A stretch of 64,000 bases of DNA from Isoptericola sp044389085 (GTDB lineage: Bacteria; Actinomycetota; Actinomycetes; Actinomycetales; Cellulomonadaceae): the NCBI RefSeq assembly GCF_044389085.1, contig NZ_JBIRXP010000001.1:310001-374000 (forward strand), read 5' to 3'. The translations under genes were made by a program, and so were the position numbers. The notes below the pieces were generated by a model, which was given only the letters and a program-made list of their open reading frames with translations, did no database searches and had not been told where the DNA came from. Positions within the stretch are counted from its first letter, which is position 1. Each line of letters opens with the position of its first letter. This document shows positions 9,032-19,209 of this stretch, one piece after another.

Positions 9032-11598
9032 GGCGGTCGCGGGACCCCGGCCCCGGCGGCGTGGTCCCCGCGGACGGGCCACGGCCGCTTCCCGGACCTC
9101 CGGGCCGCCGCGTCGACCTGCGGCTGGTGCCCGCTGCCCTGGTGGCGTGGGCGGTGGCCTGGGCGCTCACCGGGCCCGCCCAGGGCTGGGCCGGCACGGT
9201 CGCCGCCGGGGCGGTGCTGGGCGGTGCCGTCGCGGGGGCGGCGACGGTCCTGGCGCGCCGTCCGGGCGCTCCCCGGCCGCGACGTGGTGCGTGGGGGCGG
9301 GCGCGACGCCGTGGCCGGCCGGGCGAGGGACGGCCCGCGTCGGGACACGTCGTCGTGGCGCTGGCGTGCCTGGCGGCCGTGGCGCTCGGGGTGCACGCGC
9401 AGACGGCTCGGCAGGCGCCGCTGCGCGCCCTGGCCGGGCAGGGCGCGCACGCCGAGCTCGTCGGGCGCGTCGTGTCGGAGCCGCGGCCCGCCGTCTTCGG
9501 GGACGGGCTGCGGTGGCAGCTGGCCGTGGGCCACGTGACGGCGCGAGGAGTGGCGTCGTCCGCCGCCGGGCTCGTCGAGGTCACGGCCGCCGGCCCGGCG
9601 CCGCGGTACGGGGCGACGGTCGGGGTCCTCGGCGTCCTGCGACCCGTGGACGGGGGAGACGGGCCGCTCGCGCGGACCCAGGTGGCGGGGCCCGTGGCCG
9701 AGCGCGCCCCGCCGTCGGGCCCGCTGCGCGTGACCCACACGATGCGGTCCGCGCTGCTGGACGTCACCGATCCGTTGTCCGCGCAGGCCCGCGGGCTCGT
9801 GCCCGGCGTGGCCGTCGGTGACACGAGCCGCGTGCCCGACGCCGTCGACGAGTCGATGCGGGTCACGAGCCTCACGCACGTGACCGCCGTCTCCGGGGGG
9901 CACTTCGCGATCGTCGTGGCCACGCTGACCGGCCTGTGCGCGCTGGTGCGGGCCCCGCGGGCGCTGCGCGTCGGTGTCGTCGCGGTCGTGGCGGCGGCGT
10001 TCGTCCTGCTCGTGCGGCCGGAGCCCAGCGTGCTCCGGGCCGCGTGGACGTGCGCCGTCGCGCTGCTCGCGCTCGCGCTGGGGCGGCCGTCGGCCGGTCC
10101 CCCCGCCCTCGCCGCGGCGGCCACCGTGCTGCTCGTCGTCGACCCGTGGCTGGCCCGGTCCTACGGATTCGTCCTGTCGTGCGCCGCGACGGCGGGCCTC
10201 GTGCTCCTTGCGGGCCCGCTCGCCCGCCGCCTGGCGCCGTGGACCGGCCGTCCGCTCGGCTTCGCGCTCGCGGTGCCGTGGGCCGCGCAGGCCGCGTGCG
10301 GACCGGTGCTGCTGCTGCTCGACCCGCACGTCCCGCTGATGTCGGTGCCGGCGAACCTGCTCGCCACCCCCGCCCTGGTCCCGGCGACGGTGCTCGGGCT
10401 CGTCGCCACGGTGCTCGCCCCGTGGGCACCGGCGCTCGCTCTCCACGCGGCGTGGCTGTCCGGCCTGGCGACGGGCTGGATCGCCACCGTGGCCCAGGCC
10501 TTCGCCTCCGTGCCGGGGGCGCGGCTGCCCTGGCCCGCGGGGCCGCTCGGGGTGGTCGCGCTGGCGCTGCTCACCGTCGCCGCCCTCGCGCTCGTCCTGC
10601 GCCGGCCGCCCGGCGAGGGCTGGCGGCGCGAGTGGCGCGACGCCGTGCCGCGCGCCGCACGGCGGGTGCGCCGCCGGGTGCGCCGCGCGACCGTCCGGCG
10701 TGGTCGCGCGCGGACGGCCGCGGTCGCCGGGCTGGCAGGAGCCGCGCTGCTCGCCGTCCTCGCGGTCGCCGTGCCCCGGCTCGTCGGCGCGGGACACGGC
10801 CCGCCGGACGACTGGACGGTGGCCGCCTGCGACGTCGGGCAGGGCGATGCGCTCGCCGTGCGCACCGGCCCGTCGTCGGCGGTGGTGGTGGACGTCGGCC
10901 CCGACGGCGAGGCGGCCGGCCGGTGCCTCGACCGGCTCGGTGTCGCGACCGTGGACCTGCTCGTGCTCAGCCACTTCCACGCCGACCACGTGGGCGGGCT
11001 GGCGGCGGTGCTGCGGGGCCGCACGGTCACGGAGGCGCTCGTCTCGCCGCTCGACGAGCCCGCGGGCCAGGCGGAGCGCGCGCGGTCACAGCTTGCGGCC
11101 GCGGGGGTGCCGGTCCGTGCGGCGGTCGCGGGGGACGGCGGGTCGGCGGGCGCGGCGACCTGGGCGGTGCTCTCCGCGTCGGGCGGGCCGGCCGACGCGG
11201 CGGCGGGCGGGGGAGGCGAGGGAGACGGGGCGAACGACGCGAGCGTCGCGCTCGAGCTGCGCACCGCCGGCGGGCTCGACGTGGTGGCGCTCGGCGACCT
11301 GGAGGAGGCGGGGCAGGACGCCCTCGCGGCCAGCCTCGCCGCGACGGGTCGCGCGTCCGACGTGGACGTCGTGAAGATGGCCCACCACGGGTCGCGCTCG
11401 CAGTCCGGGGAACTGGCGCGGCACCTGTCGCCGCGCGTCACGCTGGTGAGCGTCGGCGCCGACAACTCCTACGGGCACCCGACCGACGACGCGCTCTCCC
11501 TCTACGCGTCGGCGGGGTCCGCGCTGGTGCGGACCGACGAGTGCGGCACCGCGGCCCTCGTCACCCGAGGTGACGGGATCGGTCTTGCCTGCAGGTAG
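9028..11598 (+). CDS. comEC: ComEC/Rec2 family DNA uptake channel
   Basis: 856 residues. Several N-terminal hydrophobic helices (from about residue 30), an OB-like region near 130-220, the competence membrane domain with VSGGHFAIVVATLTGL and LVRPEPSVLRAAW, and a C-terminal metallo-beta-lactamase-like domain: DVGQGDALAV, then the metal motif SHFHADHVGG (near 10971) and MAHHGSRSQSG. The family carries single-stranded DNA across the membrane; the lactamase-like domain probably degrades the other strand. Start GTG at 9028 overlaps the comEA stop. A very basic patch (near 10620-10720) links the two domains. Confidence 0.95.
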   Translation: MRRSRDPGPGGVVPADGPRPLPGPPGRRVDLRLVPAALVAWAVAWALTGPAQGWAGTVAAGAVLGGAVAGAATVLARRPGAPRPRRGAWGRARRRGRPGEGRPASGHVVVALACLAAVALGVHAQTARQAPLRALAGQGAHAELVGRVVSEPRPAVFGDGLRWQLAVGHVTARGVASSAAGLVEVTAAGPAPRYGATVGVLGVLRPVDGGDGPLARTQVAGPVAERAPPSGPLRVTHTMRSALLDVTDPLSAQARGLVPGVAVGDTSRVPDAVDESMRVTSLTHVTAVSGGHFAIVVATLTGLCALVRAPRALRVGVVAVVAAAFVLLVRPEPSVLRAAWTCAVALLALALGRPSAGPPALAAAATVLLVVDPWLARSYGFVLSCAATAGLVLLAGPLARRLAPWTGRPLGFALAVPWAAQAACGPVLLLLDPHVPLMSVPANLLATPALVPATVLGLVATVLAPWAPALALHAAWLSGLATGWIATVAQAFASVPGARLPWPAGPLGVVALALLTVAALALVLRRPPGEGWRREWRDAVPRAARRVRRRVRRATVRRGRARTAAVAGLAGAALLAVLAVAVPRLVGAGHGPPDDWTVAACDVGQGDALAVRTGPSSAVVVDVGPDGEAAGRCLDRLGVATVDLLVLSHFHADHVGGLAAVLRGRTVTEALVSPLDEPAGQAERARSQLAAAGVPVRAAVAGDGGSAGAATWAVLSASGGPADAAAGGGGEGDGANDASVALELRTAGGLDVVALGDLEEAGQDALAASLAATGRASDVDVVKMAHHGSRSQSGELARHLSPRVTLVSVGADNSYGHPTDDALSLYASAGSALVRTDECGTAALVTRGDGIGLACR

Positions 11599-11670
11599 CG
11601 AGCGCGGTGGAGGGTCGGGAGCGAGGGGGCAGGCGGAGCGCGAGCGGCTCGGAGGGTCGGCGGCTCGTGG

Positions 11671-11676
11671 CAGGCT
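11671..11676 (+). promoter_or_regulatory. -10 box of leaderless holA promoter
   Basis: CAGGCT, 6 nt, then GTG at 11683. Weaker than the other boxes because the first base is C. Confidence 0.4.
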
Positions 11677-11682
11677 GGGGGC

Positions 11683-12711
11683 GTGCCCGCCGCTTCCACG
11701 TCCCGACAGTCCCGTCCCGCCCGCAAGGGGAGGTCCGCGGCGAACAGCCGGTCGTGGGACGACCCCACCCTGGCACCGGTGCTCCTGGTGCGCGGGCCGG
11801 AGGGGCTGCTCGCCGAGCGCGCGGTGGACGGCATCGTCGGCCTGGCGCGTGAGCGCGACGCGACCACCGAGAAGGCCGAGCTCGACGGCGGCACGTACGC
11901 CGCCGGCCAGCTCGCCGTCGCGGCCAGCCCCTCGCTGTTCGGCGAGCCGAGCGTCGTCGTCGTGCGAGGGGCCGAGGGCGCCACCGAGGATCTCGTGGCG
12001 GACGTGGTCGCCTACGTCGCCGCCCCCGACCCGGAGACCGTCGTCGTGGTGGTGCACGGCGGCGGTCAGCGCGGCAAGAAGATGCTCGACGCGATCGTGG
12101 CCAGCGGCGCACCCGTGCTCGAGTGCGAGCCGATCTCCAAGGACGCCGACAAGGTGCAGTTCGTGACCGCTGAGTTCCGTGCCGCGCGGCGCCGGGCGGA
12201 CGCCGCGGCCGTCCGCGCGCTCGTCGACGCCCTGGGCACCGACCTGCGCGAGCTCGCGTCTGCCTGCTCCCAGCTCGTCGCGGACACCACGGGCACCATC
12301 AGCGAGGCCGTCGTCGACCGGTATTACGGCGGCCGGGTCGAGGCAACCGGGTTCAAGGTCGCGGACGCCGCTGTCGCGGGAGACGTCGGTGGAGCGGTCG
12401 CGCTCCTGCGCCACGCCCTCGCCACGGGCGCCGACCCGGTGCCGATCGTCGCCGCGCTCGCGCTGCGGCTGCGCACCCTGGCGCGGGTCGCGGCGATCCG
12501 CGGGGGCGCCGCCACCGCCCGGCAGCTCGGGTTGCAGGACTGGCAGGTGCGCAACGCCCAGCGCGACCTCTCCCGCTGGACCCCCGAGGGCCTCGCGACC
12601 GCGATCGGCGCCGTCGCCCAGGCCGACGCCGACGTCAAGGGCGGCGGCCGCGACCCCGTGTTCGCGGTGGAGAAGGCGGTCCTGACCATCGCCCGATCCC
12701 GGCGCGGCTGA
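11683..12711 (+). CDS. holA: DNA polymerase III subunit delta
   Basis: 342 residues. Clamp-loader delta subunit that opens the beta sliding clamp. Visible family features: LVRGPEGLLAERAVDGI at the start of the Rossmann-like domain, ASPSLFGEPSVVVVRG, the VVVVHGGGQRGKKMLDAI strand-loop typical of actinobacterial HolA, and a C-terminal collar domain ending PVFAVEKAVLTIARSRRG. An N-terminal basic tail of about 25 residues precedes the core. The comEA-comEC-holA-rpsT order is common in actinobacteria and supports the call. Confidence 0.95.
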   Translation: MPAASTSRQSRPARKGRSAANSRSWDDPTLAPVLLVRGPEGLLAERAVDGIVGLARERDATTEKAELDGGTYAAGQLAVAASPSLFGEPSVVVVRGAEGATEDLVADVVAYVAAPDPETVVVVVHGGGQRGKKMLDAIVASGAPVLECEPISKDADKVQFVTAEFRAARRRADAAAVRALVDALGTDLRELASACSQLVADTTGTISEAVVDRYYGGRVEATGFKVADAAVAGDVGGAVALLRHALATGADPVPIVAALALRLRTLARVAAIRGGAATARQLGLQDWQVRNAQRDLSRWTPEGLATAIGAVAQADADVKGGGRDPVFAVEKAVLTIARSRRG

Positions 12712-12738
12712 CCCGCTCACAGCGAGGTCGGGGACGCG

Positions 12739-12775
12739 CGAAGGGCGCCGCACCCGGCGGGTGCGGCGCCCTTCG
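12739..12775. terminator. bidirectional hairpin terminator between holA and rpsT
   Basis: 17-bp perfect stem (CGAAGGGCGCCGCACCC with its complement) and a GGC loop, lying between convergent genes. No T tract, as often in high-GC actinobacteria. Confidence 0.75.
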
Positions 12776-12841
12776 GAGCCTTGCGGGTCCGGCCCGACGT
12801 GAGAGGCGTCAGGTGGACCGAGCGCGACGACTACAGGCGAC

Positions 12842-13102
12842 TCAGAGAGCCTCGACCTGCTTCGCGATGGCCGACTTGCGGTTCGCGGCCTGGTTGGCGT
12901 GGATGACGCCCTTCGAGACGGCCTTGTCGAGCTTGCGGGACGCGGCCTGCAGCGCGGTGTTCGCGGCCTCCTTGTCGCCCGCGGCGACGGCCTCGCGCAC
13001 CTTGCGCACGTAGGTCTTCAGCTCAGACTTGACGGCCTTGTTGCGCAGGCGCGCCTTCTCGTTCGTCTTGATGCGCTTGATCTGGGACTTGATGTTTGCC
13101 AC
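12842..13102 (-). CDS. rpsT: 30S ribosomal protein S20
   Basis: 86 residues, starting (M)ANIKSQIKRIKTNEKARLRNK and ending SAIAKQVEAL, the classic small basic three-helix S20 that binds 16S rRNA helices 9 and 44. GTG start at 13102 with AGGAAG upstream on the minus strand. Longer in-frame readings would add a Ser/Pro-rich segment foreign to the family. Convergent with holA across a strong hairpin. Confidence 0.97.
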   Translation of the reverse strand: MANIKSQIKRIKTNEKARLRNKAVKSELKTYVRKVREAVAAGDKEAANTALQAASRKLDKAVSKGVIHANQAANRKSAIAKQVEAL

Positions 13103-13247
13103 GTGTGGACTTCCTGGTGTGTTCGCCTGCCGGCGAGCGGATAGGTCGTAGAGGGCGGCCACAGCTCCGGGACTGGGGTGGGGAACCCGTGGAGAGGAAC
13201 TGCGGCTGTGCCCGCCGACCTGGGCGGACACGCAAACATCAACGATA
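13103..13247 (-). promoter_or_regulatory. rpsT promoter and about 130-nt 5' leader
   Basis: On the minus strand an extended -10 (TGC followed by TATCGT, plus-strand 13242-13247) would start transcription near 13235, giving a leader of roughly 130 nt before the GTG. Long leaders are common for S20, which is autoregulated in some bacteria; no specific structure was assigned here. Confidence 0.45.
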
Positions 13248-13315
13248 GCAGAGGCGTCCCCACGTACAGAACCGCGTGTGTGCAGTCTCTGGGGAGAGCC
13301 CGGGCGGAGCGTCCA

Positions 13316-14188
13316 TCACTGCAGCCCGAAGCCGCCGTCGCTGGTCAGCACCTGCCCGACGACCCACGAGCCGGCCGGGCTGACGAGCCAGCCGATGAGT
13401 CGTGCAGGGTCCGCCGGCTCCCCCCAGCGTCCGAACGGCGTCGCGGCGCGCAGTGCCTCGAGCTCGGCGAGGGGCCGGTCGGTCGTCCCGGGGTCGAGGT
13501 AGCCGGTGTTGACCGGTCCGGGGTTGACGGTGTTGAGCACGATGCCGAGGTCGAGCAGATCGGCGGCAACGGTGGCGGTGACACCGGCCAGCGCCGCCTT
13601 CGAGGTCGCGTAGGCCACCTCCCCGCGCATGGGACCGGCCTGCTGGCCCGAGGTCATCCAGACGACCTTCGGGGCGGTGCTCGGGTCTGCCGGTGCCGTT
13701 CTCGTCAGGCGTTCGCCGGGCCGCGCACCGGTTCCGCCCGTGCGGTGCTGCTCGGCGAAGCGGCGCGTGAGGAGAAGCGTGGACCGGGTGTTCGTCTGCC
13801 AGAACGCGTCGAGCGCCTCCGGTGTCATGTCGAGGATCGACCCGTCTCCACCGCTGCGGGCGTGGTTGCACACGAGGATGTCGAGGGAACCCGTGAGGGC
13901 GCGGGCGGAACCGACGAGCCCGTCGACCTGCGCCGGGTCCCGAAGGTCGGCGCTCGACCAGCCTGCGACGGCGGTGCCCACCAGTGCGTTCATGACGCCC
14001 TGATGGACCGCCTCGAGATCGTCCTGCCCCCAGGGCTGTTCGGCGTCGTGCGGCGTGAAGTGGTGGGTGAAGACGCTCGCGCCCAGGCCGGCGAGCTCGC
14101 GGGCGACGGCGTAACCGATGCCCTTGCGGCGCGAGACGCCGGTGACGAGCGCGGTACGGCCGGCGAGCGGCAGGTCGTCGACGTGCAT
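13316..14188 (-). CDS. SDR family NAD(P)-dependent oxidoreductase (3-ketoacyl reductase-like)
   Basis: 290 residues. Rossmann nucleotide-binding motif TGVSRRKGIGYAVA near residue 16-30, NHARSG in place of NNAG, catalytic Ser in VVWMTSG and the Tyr-x3-Lys pair in AYATSKAAL, then NPGPVNTGY and the C-terminal LTSDGGFGLQ. The N-terminal segment with VFTHHFTPHDAEQPWG resembles the 3-oxoacyl-ACP-reductase-like subgroup in which the dinucleotide loop is lengthened. Substrate unknown. Leaderless start at 14188 is supported by the promoter box. Confidence 0.88.
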   Translation of the reverse strand: MHVDDLPLAGRTALVTGVSRRKGIGYAVARELAGLGASVFTHHFTPHDAEQPWGQDDLEAVHQGVMNALVGTAVAGWSSADLRDPAQVDGLVGSARALTGSLDILVCNHARSGGDGSILDMTPEALDAFWQTNTRSTLLLTRRFAEQHRTGGTGARPGERLTRTAPADPSTAPKVVWMTSGQQAGPMRGEVAYATSKAALAGVTATVAADLLDLGIVLNTVNPGPVNTGYLDPGTTDRPLAELEALRAATPFGRWGEPADPARLIGWLVSPAGSWVVGQVLTSDGGFGLQ

Positions 14189-14194
14189 GTCGCC

Positions 14195-14200
14195 AACCTA
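14195..14200 (-). promoter_or_regulatory. -10 box of leaderless SDR gene promoter
   Basis: Minus-strand TAGGTT, 6 nt, then ATG at 14188. Confidence 0.55.
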
Positions 14201-14238
14201 ACGACCGGGGCAACGGATTTCCGGGCAGGACCCCGGTG

Positions 14239-14799
14239 TCAGCGCCGGGCGTCCGCCATCGCCCTGGCGACCCGGTCGAACGTCTTGCGGTCCATGACCG
14301 CCCCCTCCCGGCGCACTGCCTGCGGGTCGACGCGGACCACGCGGTTGAGCCGCACCTCGCTCGGGCGGCGGCGCGAGTCCCACGCGCCGGTGCCGACGTC
14401 CATCCACAGCCGGCCGTGGCGCGCCTCCTGCGCGGCGTCCCGGTCGTGGTCCTTGCTGGTGAGCTGGAGGGCCAGCAGCCACGGGCCGTCGCGACCCACG
14501 AGCAGCACCGGCCGGTCCTTGCCCTGGGCGTGGTCCTCCTCGTAGGGCACCCACGTCCACACGACCTCGCCGGGGTCGGGCTCGCCGTCCAGGCTCGGGG
14601 AGTAGACGGGGCGGACCGTACCCGTGTAGTCACCGGGATAGCCGCCGGCCCGGGTGGGCGTCGTCGCGCCGCGCCGGCTCGTCGAGGGGCGGTGCGCCGT
14701 GGGGCGGGTGGTCGAGGTGGGGCGTGCGGAGCCGCGCGACGACGGCCTCGTCGCCGAGCGCAGCACGTCCACCAGCAGGTTCAGCCATCGGTTCGCCAC
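14239..14799 (-). CDS. PemK/MazF-like protein without an adjacent antitoxin
   Basis: 186 residues. Residues 1-50 form a Ser/Thr/Arg/Pro-rich tail; residues from about 55 on resemble the PemK/MazF endoribonuclease fold: PDPGEVVWTWVPYEEDHAQGKDRPVLLVG, then LLALQLTSKDHDR, and RLNRVVRVDP before a helix ending MADARR. MazF-type toxins cleave RNA at short motifs and are normally paired with a small upstream antitoxin. None is present; neighbours on both sides are metabolic genes with their own promoters. It may be a solitary, tamed or regulatory PemK-like protein. GTG start and leaderless promoter make the start firm. Confidence 0.75.
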   Translation of the reverse strand: MANRWLNLLVDVLRSATRPSSRGSARPTSTTRPTAHRPSTSRRGATTPTRAGGYPGDYTGTVRPVYSPSLDGEPDPGEVVWTWVPYEEDHAQGKDRPVLLVGRDGPWLLALQLTSKDHDRDAAQEARHGRLWMDVGTGAWDSRRRPSEVRLNRVVRVDPQAVRREGAVMDRKTFDRVARAMADARR

Positions 14800-14806
14800 G
14801 GCCGAC

Positions 14807-14812
14807 AGCCTA
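14807..14812 (-). promoter_or_regulatory. -10 box of leaderless PemK-like gene promoter
   Basis: Minus-strand TAGGCT, 7 nt, then GTG at 14799. Confidence 0.6.
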
Positions 14813-14820
14813 CGTGCGGG

Positions 14821-15657
14821 TCACTCGAGCACGAACCGGGCCAGGCGGTCGGCCATCGCCTCGGGCTCCCACGAGTGGTCGGCGCCCGCGACGGTCTCGG
14901 CGGTCCCGTCGGGCACGGCCGCGGCGAGGGCGTGCGCGGCCTCCGCCATGCCGGGGAAGGTCTGCGTGCCGGTCATCGCGAGCAGTGGAACGTCGAGACC
15001 GGTCAGCCCGCCGTCCCGCAGCGACCGCGTCGCCCAGGCCAGCGCCTGCGCGTCGGCGCGCTGCGAGACGACGGACGCCGCGATCGCGGACCAGTCCGGG
15101 GACGCCTTGGCGCCGGCGAGCCACTGCGGCGGCATGTCCTTCATGAAGTGCTCGGTGGCGCCCGCCGGGTCGCCGCGGTCGATCCGCCGCTCGATCTCCG
15201 CCGCCCAGGCCGCCGTCTCGTCGGCGCCGGTCTCGAGCGGCGCCTCCCACAGCGCGAGCCCGAGGACGGGCAGCCCGCGGTCCGCGGCCCGCAGCGAGAT
15301 CGCACAGCCCGACGAGTGCCCGCAGAGCACCCCCGGCCCACCCGCGACGTCGAGCGCGGCGGCGACCGCGTCGAGCTCGCGGTCGAGGTCCAGGCGTCCG
15401 GTCGCGGGGGAGTCGCCGCGGCCGAGCCGGTCGAAGACCACGGTCGTGACGCCCGCGTCCGCCAGGAGCTCGGCCGTGCGGGTCGTCACCGGGTCGACGG
15501 CACGGTACGGGCCGGCCCCCGCGACGAAGACGACCGCGGGCCCGGTGCCGCGCAGGTCGTAGGTCACGCGGTCGCCGCGCGCGGTGGTCACGGTCGCCGT
15601 GGTGGCCTGCGCGGCGGCGTGCTCGGTCCGGGTGTCGTCCCTGGTGTGGTCGCTCAT
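14821..15657 (-). CDS. alpha/beta hydrolase
   Basis: 278 residues. Core motifs of the fold: VVFVAGAGPYR (oxyanion region), VVFDRLGRGDSP, the nucleophile elbow CGHSSGCA (Ser), and the C-terminal His in GADHSWEP; an acid residue would come from the MTGTQTFPG region or nearby. No signal peptide, so cytoplasmic. Substrate not predictable. ATG 15657 is preferred over the upstream codon at 15690 because the extra residues are low-complexity. It lies 47 bp downstream of the mycothiol-type gene on the same strand and may be co-transcribed. Confidence 0.87.
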   Translation of the reverse strand: MSDHTRDDTRTEHAAAQATTATVTTARGDRVTYDLRGTGPAVVFVAGAGPYRAVDPVTTRTAELLADAGVTTVVFDRLGRGDSPATGRLDLDRELDAVAAALDVAGGPGVLCGHSSGCAISLRAADRGLPVLGLALWEAPLETGADETAAWAAEIERRIDRGDPAGATEHFMKDMPPQWLAGAKASPDWSAIAASVVSQRADAQALAWATRSLRDGGLTGLDVPLLAMTGTQTFPGMAEAAHALAAAVPDGTAETVAGADHSWEPEAMADRLARFVLE

Positions 15658-15704
15658 GGCCGGTGGACCGCCGGGTGCGCCCCGACTCATCGGCGCGCGG
15701 CCGC

Positions 15705-16556
15705 TCAGGGCACCAGCGGCTGGCCGAGGACGCGTCGTGCCGCCTCGGGATCACCCTCGACGACGGCGCCGGCCTCGGCGGGGGTCAGCCGGCCCCACAG
15801 CAGCAGGTCCAGGCGCTGCGCCGTGGTGGTGAGGGTCGCGTCCACGCCCCGGTCGCCGTCCCCGTCGTCGGTGCCGGGCGCGGGCGGGCCGAGCGTCCAC
15901 GACCAGCCCAGGTCGGACGCGACGACGCGCAGCCGGTCGGTGAGCGGCGCCATCCGGCCGAGGCGGACCTGGCGAGGCTGGAACATCGTCACGACCTCGT
16001 CGACGCCGTCGCCCCACACCTCGGCGGAGGCGGCGACCGCGCCCAGGGCCGCGGGGCCCGACCCGAGCCGGGCGCCCTGCAGGTCGTGCAGGTGCACGAG
16101 GGTCTCGTGCACCTGCCGCCGCCACCAGAACGACGACGGCCCGTCCCCGAGCAGGGTGTGCGCGGCGCCGTCAGGCCCTGCGGCGGCGAGCGTCGTGCGC
16201 AGGTCGGCCGCGTGCCGCGCGTAGACCTCCGCGTAGCGGGCGCGCAGGCCCGCGTCGTCGTGGGACCCGGACGGCTCGGGTGCGGGGAGCTCCTCGTCGC
16301 GCGACGGGTCGCCGGTCGCCATCCCGGCCGCCCAGTGGTGCACGCCCGCGAGGTGCAGCACCAGCTCGGACGCGCGCCAGTCGCCGCAGGCCGGGACGAG
16401 TGTGTCCGGGGCGACGTCGGGCACGGTGGCCGCGAACTCGTCCTGGAGGCGGGCGAGCAGGGGGAGACGCTCCGGCTCCGGGCCGCCGTCGGTGCGCCGG
16501 CCCGTGCCCGGGTCGACGACGGGGCGGGGCTGCGCGGTCGCGCTCGACGTCGGCAT
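15705..16556 (-). CDS. maleylpyruvate isomerase family mycothiol-dependent enzyme
   Basis: 283 residues. N-terminal DinB-like four-helix bundle with the metal-ligand pattern of the mycothiol-dependent MDMPI family: HLAGVHHWAAGM near residue 70-80 and RRQVHETLVHLHDLQGA near 145-160, then a C-terminal domain of mixed strands and helices ending in a typical LLLWGRL segment. The family couples mycothiol, the actinobacterial thiol, to isomerisation or detoxification; the actual substrate is unknown here. The presence of this family supports an actinobacterial host. Leaderless start. Confidence 0.87.
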   Translation of the reverse strand: MPTSSATAQPRPVVDPGTGRRTDGGPEPERLPLLARLQDEFAATVPDVAPDTLVPACGDWRASELVLHLAGVHHWAAGMATGDPSRDEELPAPEPSGSHDDAGLRARYAEVYARHAADLRTTLAAAGPDGAAHTLLGDGPSSFWWRRQVHETLVHLHDLQGARLGSGPAALGAVAASAEVWGDGVDEVVTMFQPRQVRLGRMAPLTDRLRVVASDLGWSWTLGPPAPGTDDGDGDRGVDATLTTTAQRLDLLLWGRLTPAEAGAVVEGDPEAARRVLGQPLVP

Positions 16557-16563
16557 GACGGCG

Positions 16564-16569
16564 AGGCTA
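16564..16569 (-). promoter_or_regulatory. -10 box of leaderless mycothiol-enzyme promoter
   Basis: Minus-strand TAGCCT, 7 nt, then ATG at 16556. Confidence 0.55.
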
Positions 16570-16601
16570 GCGCCCGCGGCGGCCCGGGCGGCAGGGGTGT
16601 C

Positions 16602-17165
16602 TCAGGAGCTCAGCGCGGCGTCGACCTCGCCGAGGAAGTCGTCCAGGTCGTCCGGGGTCCGGGACGTCACGAGCGGGAACCCGGCGCCCTCGTCGCGCAC
16701 CACGGAGCGGTCCACCCAGCGCCCGCCGGCGTTGCGCACGTCGGTGGCCAGCGACGGGTAGGAGGTCAGGGTGGCCCCGCCGACGCAGCCGGCCTCGACC
16801 ACCGCCCACGGGCCGTGGCAGATGGCGGCGACCGGCCTGCCGGAGTGCGCGAACGCGGTGACGAGGCCGATCGCGGCGTCCTGCAGGCGCAGCGTGTCGG
16901 CGTTGATCGTGCCGCCGGGCACCAGCAGCAGGTCCATGCCGGCCGGGTCGACGGCGTCGTAGGTGGTGTCGGCGGGCACGGTGCGCCCCGGGTCCTTGTC
17001 GCCGACGAGGGTGCGGACGTCGCCGGGTTCGTTCGAGGCGACGACCACCTCGGCGCCCGCGGCGCGCAGGTGCTCCAGCGGCACCACCAGCTCGTCCTGC
17101 TCGACGCCGTAGCTGGTCACGATCGCCAGGACGCGCTTGCCGGTCAGGTCGGCGGTGTCGGTCAT
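16602..17165 (-). CDS. DJ-1/PfpI family protein (class I glutamine amidotransferase-like)
   Basis: 187 residues. Flavodoxin-like start VLAIVTSYGVEQDELVVPLEHLRAAGAEV, conserved DLLLVPGGTINADTLR, and the nucleophile elbow AAICHGPWAVVEAG with the reactive Cys-His pair, then GGRWVDRSVVRDEG and LVTSRTPDDLDDF at the end, all diagnostic of the PfpI/YhbO subgroup. Members are proposed protease/deglycase or stress proteins; the activity is disputed. A good ribosome site (AGGAGG, 9 nt upstream on the minus strand) fixes ATG 17165. Confidence 0.92.
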   Translation of the reverse strand: MTDTADLTGKRVLAIVTSYGVEQDELVVPLEHLRAAGAEVVVASNEPGDVRTLVGDKDPGRTVPADTTYDAVDPAGMDLLLVPGGTINADTLRLQDAAIGLVTAFAHSGRPVAAICHGPWAVVEAGCVGGATLTSYPSLATDVRNAGGRWVDRSVVRDEGAGFPLVTSRTPDDLDDFLGEVDAALSS

Positions 17166-17270
17166 CTCGGGTCCCTCCTGTCGTGGGTCGGTGGAACCTC
17201 GACCGTACGCAGCGGTGCGCGGTGCCCGCACGCGGGCTGCCCGCGGCCCCCCGGTGGGACAACCTCATGG

Positions 17271-17276
17271 GACAAT
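17271..17276 (+). promoter_or_regulatory. -10 box of lepA promoter
   Basis: GACAAT, predicting a start near 17283 and a leader of about 50 nt to the TTG at 17335, which has GACGGAG 9 nt upstream. Confidence 0.45.
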
Positions 17277-17334
17277 GGCGGGGCCTCGTCACCACCGACG
17301 ACACCCACCAGCGACCCTGACGGAGCGAATCGCG

Positions 17335-19208
<1,874 letters not shown>

Positions 19209-19209
<1 letters not shown>

